Source: Siphonodentalium dalli (lineage: Eukaryota; Mollusca; Scaphopoda; Gadilida; Siphonodentaliidae). From it: a stretch of 64,000 nt of DNA. Positions 23,440 to 32,999 of the stretch are shown here, one piece after another; positions within the stretch are counted from its first letter, which is position 1, and each line of letters begins with the position of its first letter. The stretch is from NCBI GenBank assembly GCA_032622095.1, contig CP136066.1, positions 194,918,816 through 194,982,815 on the forward strand, written 5' to 3'. The position numbers were made by a program, and so were the translations under genes. The notes under the pieces are model-generated. The model made no database searches. It was not told the DNA's origin and saw nothing but the letters and a program-made list of their open reading frames with translations.

Positions 23440-24390
23440 TCGTAATAACGAACCAAAGCCAGCCGCTTTGGAGTTTGGTCGTATATAGACTATATCTGAT
23501 TTTGTGATGTCACCAATTATTATCTAATATTATACGACACTGCTGTTTTGAATTTTTGCGAGCGCTTTTGTCGCACAGTAGATCGGTGGGCTTAAAGCAT
23601 TAATGTCGTATTCTGAAATAAACATGTGCGTTTTTCAATGGCCGGCGTTCCAACTTGAGGGGAGTTACTATCGGAATTATGCACAGTGAATTAGTTCATT
23701 CGTAGCCCCGGTTTATATTTTATTGAGAACATAATTATAACAGTATGGACTGTCAAATATTTGCAATGGAGTGGCCTAAAATATAAATGTTGCGTGCAAT
23801 GGGAAAATCTCAATCACTCTGGCTGGACTGGGGACAATACTGGAATCGAAATTCGTGATGCAAGCAAACGTTATTATATCGCGTTTAAATTATCATACTA
23901 TTTACCGAGTACATACGTGAATCTGATAATCCTCAGATATCCTTCTATTTTCATGAATCGACAAGAAACACATACTTATGAACAAAGCAGAATACATTAG
24001 GGTTATCGCAAATTCGGTCGATGGTGAAAGCTGCATGATGACTTTTCTCGTCGAGTTTCGTTGAAATCGACATGACGACATTTTTGTGAATGAAATGGAC
24101 ATGATGAAATCGACAAGCTTCTTCGTATAGTACACATCTCACTCGGATTACGCACACATGCAGCGGAATGGCTTTTAAAAGTTTTTTATTTAGGTTTTAA
24201 GTCTGAGTCGGTGAGTTCGTAGTCGGTTTGCATTGTGAATCTCTGATTTCTCATATGCCTTGATGTATGATATGATTGACCTAATTTATACACGAAATTC
24301 AAATTACTATAGAACCCACTCTGTCGATGAACCCTTGTGCATGTATGGTGTGTTATATATCATAATCACACCACTATATAATGTGGGATA
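23440..24390. repeat. Interspersed repeat family R1, copy 2
   Basis: This is a direct-orientation homologue of 8690-9950, without the 256-bp TIR insert. The site TTCTTCGTATAGTAC at about 24,122 is the uninterrupted target. Small indels are scattered through the alignment. Confidence 0.85.
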
Positions 24391-24925
24391 ATCCAGTATT
24401 ACCCCACATATTATATACCAATCTATTATATATACTAATGCCGCATCATCTATACATATATAAGCATATTATATGAACCCCAAATCCATGTATGATACTA
24501 TACCATTATGATTATTTATAGCGTATTGGTGATCGGAATAAGGAAATTATGAGTGCCCATACGACAAGCTATCAAACGAGCTTCTCCCCGTGGATCACAG
24601 CGGTCAAATGAAGACCAGAACTAATTAACATAAATTATGCGAAACATGTGTTTCTCCACATGTTAAACTCATTAGCTGAGTCATAGCACAACTGAACTAT
24701 CCCATACGAAGTACCCGGTGATATAAATACGAATATATTACTATTCTAGATTCATTCCAATTCCATTCTATTCTCTTTCCGACTTTCATTCTAATACCCG
24801 ATTCCGATTCGAGGCAGAGTTCATCCCCGACAGGCGTCGTCAGACGGGTTGTTACATGTATGTATCAACCGTGGACATCTCAATATTTCCGGTCACCAAC
24901 CGCACATCTCTACATTTAATATGAC
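24391..24925. other. No feature seen
   Basis: A/T-rich sequence. A small inverted repeat (AATGTGGGATAATCC ... ATTACCCCACAT) lies at 24,380-24,412. Nothing else is supported. Confidence 0.5.
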
Positions 24926-24929
24926 GAAT

Positions 24930-25850
24930 ACATATTATCTCCAACAAGACCCATGCTGGGTAACCCCATTGTTAACAATACCCCTACATCCTATACAATT
25001 CTGCTGCATTGCCATCCTAACCTTTGTTTGTTCACTCAGATCTTCATTGTCCTCACACAGGTGTACACTGGTGTTATTCGCCCAGATATTCCTTGGTGTT
25101 TCCAACCCATGTGTATCTTGTTGTTCCCCACCCAGATTGTGTTGTGTTTTCTACCTGTTCCCCACACAGGTGTACCTTGGCGTGTTATTGCCCAGATGTA
25201 CCTAGCTGTTTCATTACCTGGGTGCACCTTGGTGTTATCTTACCCTGGTGCATCTCCTAGTGTTTCCACCCAGGTGTACCTTGGTGTTTTCGACCAAAGT
25301 GTTTCCCGGCTGTTTCTAAGAGGGTATACCTCGGGTGTCCTTAAGCTGACTGAACTCGATTATTTTATCCTGGGGTACCGCAGTATATTTACCCTGTTGT
25401 GACCATTCTGATAACCATGATGTTCCAACACCAGGGTATAACAGTGTGGTTCACCGCCCGGGAATACGTTTGGGTAAAACTACTGGGGTACAACAGGGTA
25501 AATAATCGAGTGGTACCTGCCTAAACACCCGACATATACCATGGTAGAAACACCTGGGGGAACCGAACGAAAACACCACGCAGGGAGATGCACCTGGGTA
25601 AGTAAACACCAAGGTTCACGGGGTAAGAAAACGTCAAGGTACCCATGGGTGGGAAACATCGAGGTGCACATGTGTATCGAACACCTGAGTAGGAAACACA
25701 AAGGTACACATGTGTGGTAATAATCAAGATACAGCTGGGTAGGGAACACCTGGGTAGGAAAACTGGATGAATAACAAGGAGGTACACGGAGAAACACATG
25801 GGTGTTGATTTCTGGGTAATTACACCCATTTTTATCCATACCAGGGTTTG
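24930..25850. repeat. Large foldback made of a CCAGGTGTACCTTGGTGTTT minisatellite
   Basis: The left half (25,050-25,330) is a degenerate ~24-bp repeat of the type CCCAGGTGTACCTTGGTGTT. The right half (25,550-25,830) is the same repeat reversed. Near the centre at about 25,440, ACTCGATTATTT and TACCCTGTTGT on the left are mirrored on the right. Frames of 78-149 codons on both strands come from this low-complexity repeat. Confidence 0.85.
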
Positions 25851-26134
25851 TTTCTTGTTTCATCTGTGACACGTACGCTACAGATAACTCTGTTAATGTT
25901 ATACGTCCTGGTGGGACACGCTACAGGCAGCACTGTTAATGTTATTAGGTGGTGTAAGCTGTATTACAGTTTTCCATGTTCGAGCGGACGATTGATGATC
26001 CACTGGGCGAATGTATTATGGTTAGGTATTTTTTCGTACTTGAGTATAAACCGTACCGATAGAGTGACGATAGTCCAACAAAGATTAGCACATGTGTTTA
26101 CGCCACCGGTGTAATTGTGGGGACGTGTTTCTAT

Positions 26135-26300
26135 TATGAAGGTTCGCTATCCCGAAGGTCCACTATTCCGAATGTTCTCTATTCTGAATACTTGCTATTT
26201 CGAAGGTTCACTATTCTGAATACTTGCTATTTCGAAGGTTCTCTATTCCGAAGGTTTTTGTTATTTTTAGGTTAATTCTATATTCTAAAGTATTGAGAGG
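26135..26300. repeat. 16-bp minisatellite, copy 1
   Basis: CTATTCCGAAGGTTCA-type units are repeated about 8 times, followed by a conserved tail GTATTGAGAGNGTTCATTAT. Confidence 0.85.
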
Positions 26301-26669
26301 GTTCATTATCACGAAGATTCTTTTTATGGAGTGTGCGCTCACATCAGAACTGATCATGCGCGCATACCGATACAGATACAGGGGGAAATAACTTAGAACA
26401 TTAAATGTGATTTTGTTTTGTTTTCGCGTGTTTTCTTGAGATTTAATGTCATTACGTGGGCCCATACCTTTGAATTCTTGGCATATAATATGAATGTTGT
26501 GGTATATATGGACCCTCCTGCATTGGGACATGACACAGGTACAGTTGACTTAAGTGCTGTTCTGTGCGGGCTCCAATTTGGGGTTCAATATTTTAAGGGC
26601 AAAATTTAGAATTTTATGGGCCCATACCTTTGAACTCTGGGCATATAATATGAATATTGGGCGGGCATG

Positions 26670-26945
26670 TCTCTATTCCGAAGGTTCACTATCCAGAAGG
26701 TACATTATTCCGAAATTTCTCTAAATGTTCGCTATTACGAAGGTTCACCAATCCGAAGGTTCGTTATTCCGAAGGTTCTCTATTCCGAAGGTTTTTGTTA
26801 TTTTAAGGTTAATTCTATATTCTAAAGTATTGAGAGTGTTCATTATCACGAAGATTCTTTTTATGAAGGAAATAACTTAAAACATTAAATGTGATTTTGT
26901 TTTGTTTTCGCGGGTTTTCTTGAGTTTAATGTCATTACGTATGAC
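26670..26945. repeat. 16-bp minisatellite and tail, copy 2
   Basis: The same CTATTCCGAAGGTTC units and the same tail, including TCGCGNGTTTTCTTGAG, repeat the block at 26,135-26,440. The two copies are direct and about 535 bp apart. Confidence 0.85.
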
Positions 26946-27409
26946 CTTATTTCTCATTACATATTCACGCCAAGCAGCCCACACAATTGCTATGTTTCCA
27001 TGCGATTTAATGTCATTACGTGTGACCTAATATCTCAATAATCTGAGGCAAGAGTACGCCCGCCAAAGGCGAATTATAACAGTGGGGCTATAACGCTCAA
27101 TGAATACTAGAGGCTATAACAAACTGCGCAGCAGAATATCGCTGAATAGACGAGTATGAGATGAGCCTAACTGCAATTGTGACTTTGTTTAAAGGCCCAC
27201 TTAATTTTCGAGTCATTGATTTTTGTTATAGTATATACGGTTTTAATAACAATTTATGCCATAAAATGTGAATAAAATACTATAATTCATCACTATTTGA
27301 AACGCAGACTACTTCTATCTCCTAGTTTGAAACACCTTTAAAAAACCGCGACAAGTCGTGCGTCATATATCTAGCAATTAGCAACTAAAATGTCCTCTTC
27401 GGCTTTCCA
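26946..27409. other. No feature seen
   Basis: No repeat or coding sequence could be supported. GATTTAATGTCATTACGTGTGACC at about 27,003 repeats part of the preceding element tail. Confidence 0.4.
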
Positions 27410-27930
27410 TAGATTTCAACGTAATTTGATACTTAGGGGTATTTGTGTCCGGGAAGTGTTTTGGACGGGTCAAATCATGACCCCGACCTGATCTTGACCT
27501 TTAAAACAGTCAATGCAAGGTCAATTTGGGTAAAACGGACGAATTTCGGCGAAATTTGATACCTAGGGTAACTTTTGTCCGGGGAGTGTTTTGAACGGGT
27601 CAAATCGTGACCTATGCGTGATCTTGACCTTCAATGCGGTCAATCAAAGGTCAAATCGGGTAAAACAGATGGATTTCGACGAAATTTGATACCTATGGGT
27701 ACTTTTGTCGGGGGAGTGTTTTGGACGGGTCAAATCATGACTCTGACCTTACCTTGACCTTCAAAATTGTAAATTAAAGGTCAAGTGGGGTAAAATGGAC
27801 GGATTTCGACGAAATTTGATACCTAGGGGTATTTTTCTCCGGGGTGTGGTGTTTTGGACGGGTCAAATCATGACGCTGACCTGACCTTGACTTTCTAAAT
27901 AGTCAATTCAAGGTCAAATCGCGCCTTTCG
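27410..27930. repeat. 130-bp tandem repeat, 4 units
   Basis: GATACCTAGGGGTA-type landmarks lie at 27,428, 27,558, 27,688 and 27,818, exactly 130 bp apart. Each unit has TTTTGGACGGGTCAAATCAT, TGACCTTGACCTT and CAAGGTCAA. The array is followed by an inverted copy of the GGGCCCGTCTTCGTCCGGGC motif. Confidence 0.95.
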
Positions 27931-28143
27931 CCAGAAATCAGATGGGAAACAGCCCGGACGAAGACGGGCCCATCAGTTTGTGTAATAAAGAAGACAGTTT
28001 GAAGAATGTAATGTATAACACGAGAAACTGGAAAACTTGACATATGGAAGTATGCAAATTTCCCACATAAAATTTGAAAGCTAGTTTATAGTATAATTTT
28101 ATTATAATTTATATTTATGGCTAATAATATGATATTGGTGGCG

Positions 28144-28728
28144 TTACCATTTCTGACTATGGTTTTCTTGTATGTTCTGATGGGGCACGCTACAGACAGC
28201 ACTGTAAATGTTACACGTTATAGTGAGACACGCAACAGACAGCACTGTTAACGTTATACGTTCTGGTCGGACACGCGTATGGGTCATAAATTCCGCACAT
28301 CCATGTAACCCCGCGACAGTATTGTACAAGTTGTGTAATTGGATTATGACTTGGCTGACAATACCAAAAGCCGCGGAACATTTCAATGCTGGTTGTCGAA
28401 TCAGCTGTGCAAGTCTGGCTCCATTGTAATCACGTGATACGCCTACTGTGTGAATACGAATATCTTGAAGGATGGCATATTCCACAGGAATGAACAGCTC
28501 TTCTACTGCCAACATTAACATTCGCAATATCGCCGGCGTTGTATCGTATTCCGTCGGAATGAACGAGTGTGCATCAGAATCAACAACATTAGGCGATAAC
28601 TCACTAATAGCATCGGTAACAGACGATAGTAACTTCCTGGTCACGTGATCGAAGCCGAACAACTTGTTCATATCCTGATCATCACTGCTCATATGACCAA
28701 CATCGCCCAATCCGACTGATGACGTCAT
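28144..28728 (-). CDS. Unrecognised protein fragment, 194 codons
   Basis: An ATG-initiated minus-strand frame with balanced composition, unlike the repeat-derived frames nearby. The first ~150 residues look protein-like, with alternating hydrophobic segments such as AILRMLMLAVEELFIPVEYA and CSAAFGIVSQVIIQL. The last ~40 residues (below about 28,275) overlap a CAGACAGCACTGTTAA repeat that also occurs at 25,880-25,960, so the true end or exon boundary is probably near 28,275. I recognise no family. It may belong with the coding remnants at 29,507-30,362 on the same strand. No signal peptide or clear membrane segment. It could be an exon, a gene fragment or chance. Confidence 0.35.
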   Translation of the reverse strand: MTSSVGLGDVGHMSSDDQDMNKLFGFDHVTRKLLSSVTDAISELSPNVVDSDAHSFIPTEYDTTPAILRMLMLAVEELFIPVEYAILQDIRIHTVGVSRDYNGARLAQLIRQPALKCSAAFGIVSQVIIQLHNLYNTVAGLHGCAEFMTHTRVRPERITLTVLSVACLTITCNIYSAVCSVPHQNIQENHSQKW

Positions 28729-28752
28729 TTGGGTCGATGTGTGATAAATACA

Positions 28753-28918
28753 TGTTATCGCTGCAGTGAATTGATCTGGGGCGAAGTATCACGTCGAGTT
28801 GAAGAGGTCAGATCGCTGGATCAAACGAGCCGCCGCAGGCGTCGAGTTTGATCCAGCGATCTGACATCTTCAACGAGACGTGATGCGAAGTCCAGATCAA
28901 TTCACTGCAGCGATAACA
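28753..28918. mobile_element. Near-palindromic hairpin element, 166 bp
   Basis: The ends TGTTATCGCTGCAGTGAATT and its reverse complement bound two ~70-bp arms (GATCAGATCGCTGG-type interior) around a GC-rich centre with GCCGCCGCAGGC. Arms carry only a few mismatches. The similarity extends weakly outward (ATAAA...TTTAT). No unambiguous target duplication was seen. Confidence 0.85.
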
Positions 28919-29506
28919 GGTTTATTATATGACATGCTTTTTATTTAAAAAACACAATTTCTCTCATTAATTATGAAATGAAACCAATTCACAGGCTCGC
29001 TAGTATCAAAAATAAAGAAAGAACTGTCCTGCTTTTTCCGGTCATGCGCAGTATGCGAGATGAGGAAGGGTGGTATGACATCGGATCAAACTGCAGCTGA
29101 TCCGATGGCCAGGAAATGATCGCTATACAATAGCGGTATTGGGGAAAGAAAAACGATAGTCATATAATAATAAGAATGGGTAGACCTCAGCTATCCATAC
29201 CCCAAATCACTAAAAGGTCCGTGACCGAGTTCGCAAGTGAGTTAAAACTGCTGATGATATTATCGGTGATCGTCAGCCATTTATTCATGACATGTGTTGG
29301 TTTTTGGGTTTGCAGTTCTTTCTTGTTAGTGTCTCCTGTTTCATCAACTGTGTTTCGGAAACCCATTTAAAAGAACTCCTCCAATGGTTCATAGTGAGGC
29401 CAGTCATTACGAACACCCGCCCTTGTATAGATGCATAAGATCAGCGAATCGCCTTGACTGCACCCATACTGCGAGCCCGTTAATAGTTGATCGGAGTTCT
29501 TCTATC

Positions 29507-29923
29507 TCATTTTACGTAGGCAAATATTATTGTCGAATATACTGAGCGGAGTTCATCCATTATTAAGACAGCAAACTCCTTCATATTAAATCGTGTATAT
29601 GCGACATATACGGTCCCAGAGAATGCGCCGACATCATCGTGACTGTTGTGGTATTTTGTTGTATGCGCATAGTGATAATATATAATTTCTGCTGCCTGCA
29701 AACAATCATGCCGAGAACATTGACCTATTGCATCAGCAAAATCGGAAAGAAGACCATATATCCCTCCAGAGAGCGTTATACTTGCGTATGAATTGATTAG
29801 TGTTAGCTCATTACTGATGAGAAGGATTCCTAACAAACTGTACAGACATCTGGGGACCTCGAATATATCAGAGTCCGTTATTCCAGCGAAAAGGTTCATC
29901 TCAGGGACAAAGTAATGTGGCAA
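29507..29923 (-). CDS. Unrecognised protein-coding segment, ~138 codons
   Basis: A minus-strand frame closed upstream by TAA and opening with a non-ATG codon, so it would be an internal exon or broken piece. Residues include PRCLYSLLGILLISNELTL and DDVGAFSGTVYVAYTRF; composition is protein-like, with many hydrophobics and no low complexity. A possible acceptor (CTTTGTCCCTGAG, ending 29,900) and donor (TAC|GTAAAA, near 29,516) would bound it, with an upstream donor GA|GTGAGT at 29,963. That would make a 64-bp intron, short for this kind of genome. I do not recognise the family. Confidence 0.4.
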   Translation of the reverse strand: MPHYFVPEMNLFAGITDSDIFEVPRCLYSLLGILLISNELTLINSYASITLSGGIYGLLSDFADAIGQCSRHDCLQAAEIIYYHYAHTTKYHNSHDDVGAFSGTVYVAYTRFNMKEFAVLIMDELRSVYSTIIFAYVK

Positions 29924-29963
29924 TTATCCAGACTCTTCAATATGTCTAGAACCGGATACTCAC

Positions 29964-30362
29964 TCTCCCGGATAACAGAGCTCGCCTTTTCGAAATGCCA
30001 CAAAGCGGTGGTCTTCATGTGGCACGATATTAAGATTGTTCCTTCCTTATCGATATTTTTCGAACTATTTTTAGCATTTGTCGAGTTATCAACTGGTTGG
30101 CAGACATCAATCTGGTTACGATTACTTCCGCCTTCGCGAACAAAATGCAGAAGTTATAGTCGGGATCCGGGTTGCAGGGTGCATGGCGAGCCACCAGGTG
30201 GAATTCACCGTTGGTAATCAATGATATTATTGTCTCAGATGGCCAAGAACGATATCTTGTGGAAAAGTGTCGAGCTATTCGCGAAATAGCACTTAGTCTG
30301 AGTTGAGGGACAATATCTGTCGAAATGTTATCATATTTTAAACCTATTTTGCCAACCTTCGA
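29964..30362 (-). pseudogene. Unrecognised coding remnant upstream of 29,923
   Basis: From 30,362 to 30,030 the minus strand is open for 110 codons after a TGA. It includes GKIGLKYDNISTDIVPQLRL and HLVARHAPCNPDPDYNF, with no ATG at its start. A second frame, 30,050-29,964 (with IVPHEDHRFVAFRKGELCYP), continues in the same direction after an apparent frameshift. The three consecutive frames on one strand suggest a single decayed or multi-exon gene spanning 29.5-30.4 kb. Function unknown. Confidence 0.35.
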
Positions 30363-30439
30363 TCATTGAAGGAAAGAAATATCCGCCCCGAAAAGCCTCT
30401 CATCATGCCCACGGACCGGAGCGCTGCATAATTAAAATG

Positions 30440-31500
30440 TGGTGTGTTTCGCCATTATGTCAATTTATGTGAGGTCGTCTCGTCATTATATAAAGTAGTT
30501 TCACCATTATGTGGGCTCGTCTCGTCATGATATAAAGTCGTTTTACCATTATGTGAGGTCGCTTTGTCTTTATATGAGTCTTCTCTCCAATATATAAAGT
30601 GGTTACACCATTATGTTAGGTCGTTTCGTATGAAGTGGTTTCCATATTATATTATGTCGTCTCGTCATTATATAAAGTCGTTTTACCATTATATGAAGTC
30701 GTTGCATCATTATATAAAGTCGTTTCGTCATCATATAATATCGTTTTGCCATTATGTGAAGTCGTCTCGTCGTGATATAAAGTCGTTTCGCCATTATGTG
30801 AGGTCGTCTCATCATGATATAAAGTCCTTTCGCCATTATGTGAGGTCGTGTCGTCGTGATATAAAGTCGTTTCGCCATTATGTGAGGTCGTCTTATCATG
30901 ATATAATGTCGTTTCGCCATTATATGAAGTCGTCTCGTCATTATATAAAGTGGTTTCACCATTATATGAGGTCGTCTCGTCATTACATAATGTCGTTTCA
31001 CCGTTATATGAAGTCGTCTCATCATGATATTAAGTCGTTTCGCCATTATAGAAGGTCGTCTCGTCATTATATAGTCGTTTCACCATTATGTGGGGTCATC
31101 TCGTCTTGATATAAAGTGGTTTCATCGTTATGTGAGGTAGACTCGTCATGATATAAAGTCGTTTCACCATTATGTGTGGTCGTCTCGTCATGATATAAAG
31201 TCGTTTCACCATTATATGAAGTCGTTTCGTCATGATATAAAGTGGTTTCATCGTTATGTGAGGTAGACTCGTCATGATATAAAGTCGTTTCACCATGATG
31301 TGAGGTCGTATCGCCATGATATAAAGTCGTTTCACCATTATGTGAGGTAGACTCGTCAAGATATAAAGTCGTTTCACCATTATATGAAGTCGTTTCGTCA
31401 TTATATACAGTGGTTTTACCATTATGTTATGTCGTCTCGTCATGATATAAAGTCGTGTCGCCATTATATGATGTGGTAACTTCATTATACGATATTTCTT
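30440..31500. repeat. 21-bp minisatellite with 42-bp higher-order unit
   Basis: Two related 21-mers alternate, one with ATATAAAGTCGTTTCACC and one with ATTATGTGAGGTCGTCTCGT, giving a 42-bp dimer repeated for about 1.05 kb. Because 21 is a multiple of three, frames stay open on both strands: a plus-strand 181-codon frame with a His-Tyr-x-Lys/Arg-Ser heptad (30,564-31,109) and minus-strand frames of 154 and 187 codons. A non-coding minisatellite is the simplest reading. Confidence 0.93.
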
Positions 31501-31639
31501 TATGATATATGTTGTTGTAAAATATCGGAATCTGAAGCGTAAAAAGATAAAAGCTTGTAATCGTGCACAGTTACTATTTCGGATTTGGTTGAGTCGGGAA
31601 TGGCATAACCTAAAAGTTATACCACAAGTGCGCGTCGTC

Positions 31640-32197
31640 CCGTTTTCACATAGGAGCAATGCTATAATGTTTTGTTCAGTCTTTTGTAGTTGGCGTAAAA
31701 GGTGAAAGCGTTAGGTCCGTTGTTTCTCAATGGATATGAATGAAATTTGGTAGATATATGTCCGGGGGAGATATGGAATACACTAACGTTTGAATTGTTT
31801 TTAAAGTCACAAATTCGCCAGATTAGTCGCCAACTAGTTAATCCGATTACCTATAACGCTAAGCAAATACGCCGCTTACACCTTTTAATTGCATGGAGCC
31901 GGCCGCTTACACTTTATCGTGTGCTTCAGAAAGAAAAAGTTTGTGAATTTAAAAACAACTCAAACGTTAAGGTATCCCATGTCCTACCCCGGTCATATAT
32001 ACCAAATTTCATTCATAGCAATAGGACCTAACGCCATATAACACCCCGCTTACACCTTTTATTTGGAGCCGGCCTCGGTCTCGGCTTACACTTTATAGTG
32101 TGTCCCCGGAAAAGTTTAGGGTAATTCAAAATGATAACACGGAAATGGCACGCCAACAGACAAAAGACTGAACAAAACATTATAGCATTACTGCCAT
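31640..32197. repeat. Foldback element with internal direct repeat
   Basis: 31,655-31,685 (GCTATAATGTTTTGTTCAGT) and 31,708-31,760 (GCGTTAGGTCC ... ATGAATGAAATTTGGTA) are mirrored at 32,162-32,192 and 31,995-32,033. The right arm has about 125 bp extra between the matching blocks. GCTTACACCTTTTA and GGAGCCGGCC occur twice, at about 31,877 and 32,048. An 11-G run follows at 32,200. Confidence 0.75.
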
Positions 32198-32439
32198 CAG
32201 GGGGGGGGGGGTCGGAAAAAATTACAGGATACAAGGACCGGGTGGGTGGGTGTCCCGGGCCCGGAATGCAGATTTTTTCTTATGTCATGCAATTTTTTTC
32301 CAAAATTATTTCTAAGACAAATTACAGCTTCAAAATGAATTGATACAATCAGATTCATATAGTAGTGCATGCTATAGCTTTATACAAGTGAGGGGGGCTC
32401 TATATTTTATTTTTTTGTCCACAATTTCTCCCTTTAACA

Positions 32440-32660
32440 GTTGAAACCATGGGGTGGGCCCTGCTGAAAATATCCGGCCGGACCTGGTTTGCGAACTCGT
32501 TCTAGATACTGCATTTGTGGAAATGAGCCCTTTGGCGTCATCTATTTGCTATTTGGTAAATTCGACAAAAATAATAAACAAAGTCTAATAACTCCGGTAA
32601 AAATAACCGGCCGGACCTGGCTTGCGAACTCATTCTAGGTAACGGTCAGGTGAACTCATA
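32440..32660. repeat. Short direct repeat CCGGCCGGACCTGG
   Basis: CCGGCCGGACCTGGTTTGCG with CTCGTTCTAG at 32,473 recurs with one change at about 32,609, a ~136-bp step. Confidence 0.7.
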
Positions 32661-32714
32661 TACCACAACTCTTTGAAATCCGTTGACATTTGTTCAAGTT
32701 ATGACTCTTACAAA

Positions 32715-32760
32715 TACGGGACGGACGGACGGACGGACGACTAGACGACGGACAGACGGA
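32715..32760. repeat. GGAC tetranucleotide run
   Basis: ACGGACGGACGGACGG at about 32,722 forms a short microsatellite. The word recurs near 45,770, where it ends another repeat. Confidence 0.9.
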
Positions 32761-32952
32761 ACCCATTCCTATATCCCACGCAAATTTTCAATTTGGCGGG
32801 GGATAAATATAAATTTAAAAAAATTTAACTTGAAAATGAACGCGCCACTTAAAACACCTCTTCATGTATTGAAATATTTAATGTTAATATGCCAAAATCA
32901 ATCGCATATTTGAATCAAAGTCGCCACTCTATTCCTATATCTATATTTGCGA

Positions 32953-32953
32953 A

Positions 32954-32984
<31 letters not shown>

Positions 32985-32985
32985 G
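32953..32985. repeat. TGTC tetranucleotide run
   Basis: About seven TGTC units, placed at the start of the ~140-bp tandem array that follows. Confidence 0.95.
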
Positions 32986-32999
32986 TTCTATAGAAATTC

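Noticed and set aside
22156-23488. Overlapping frames up to 167 codons in the 122-bp array
   Set aside because: They are open on both strands and repeat with the unit; the protein sequence recurs only because the DNA does.
24849-25872. Frames of 78-149 codons rich in Cys, Val and Pro
   Set aside because: They lie wholly in the CCAGGTGTACCTTGG foldback minisatellite and appear on both strands.
30440-31500. CRISPR-like array
   Set aside because: There are no unique spacers; both 21-bp parts are variants of one repeat, and the context is eukaryotic.
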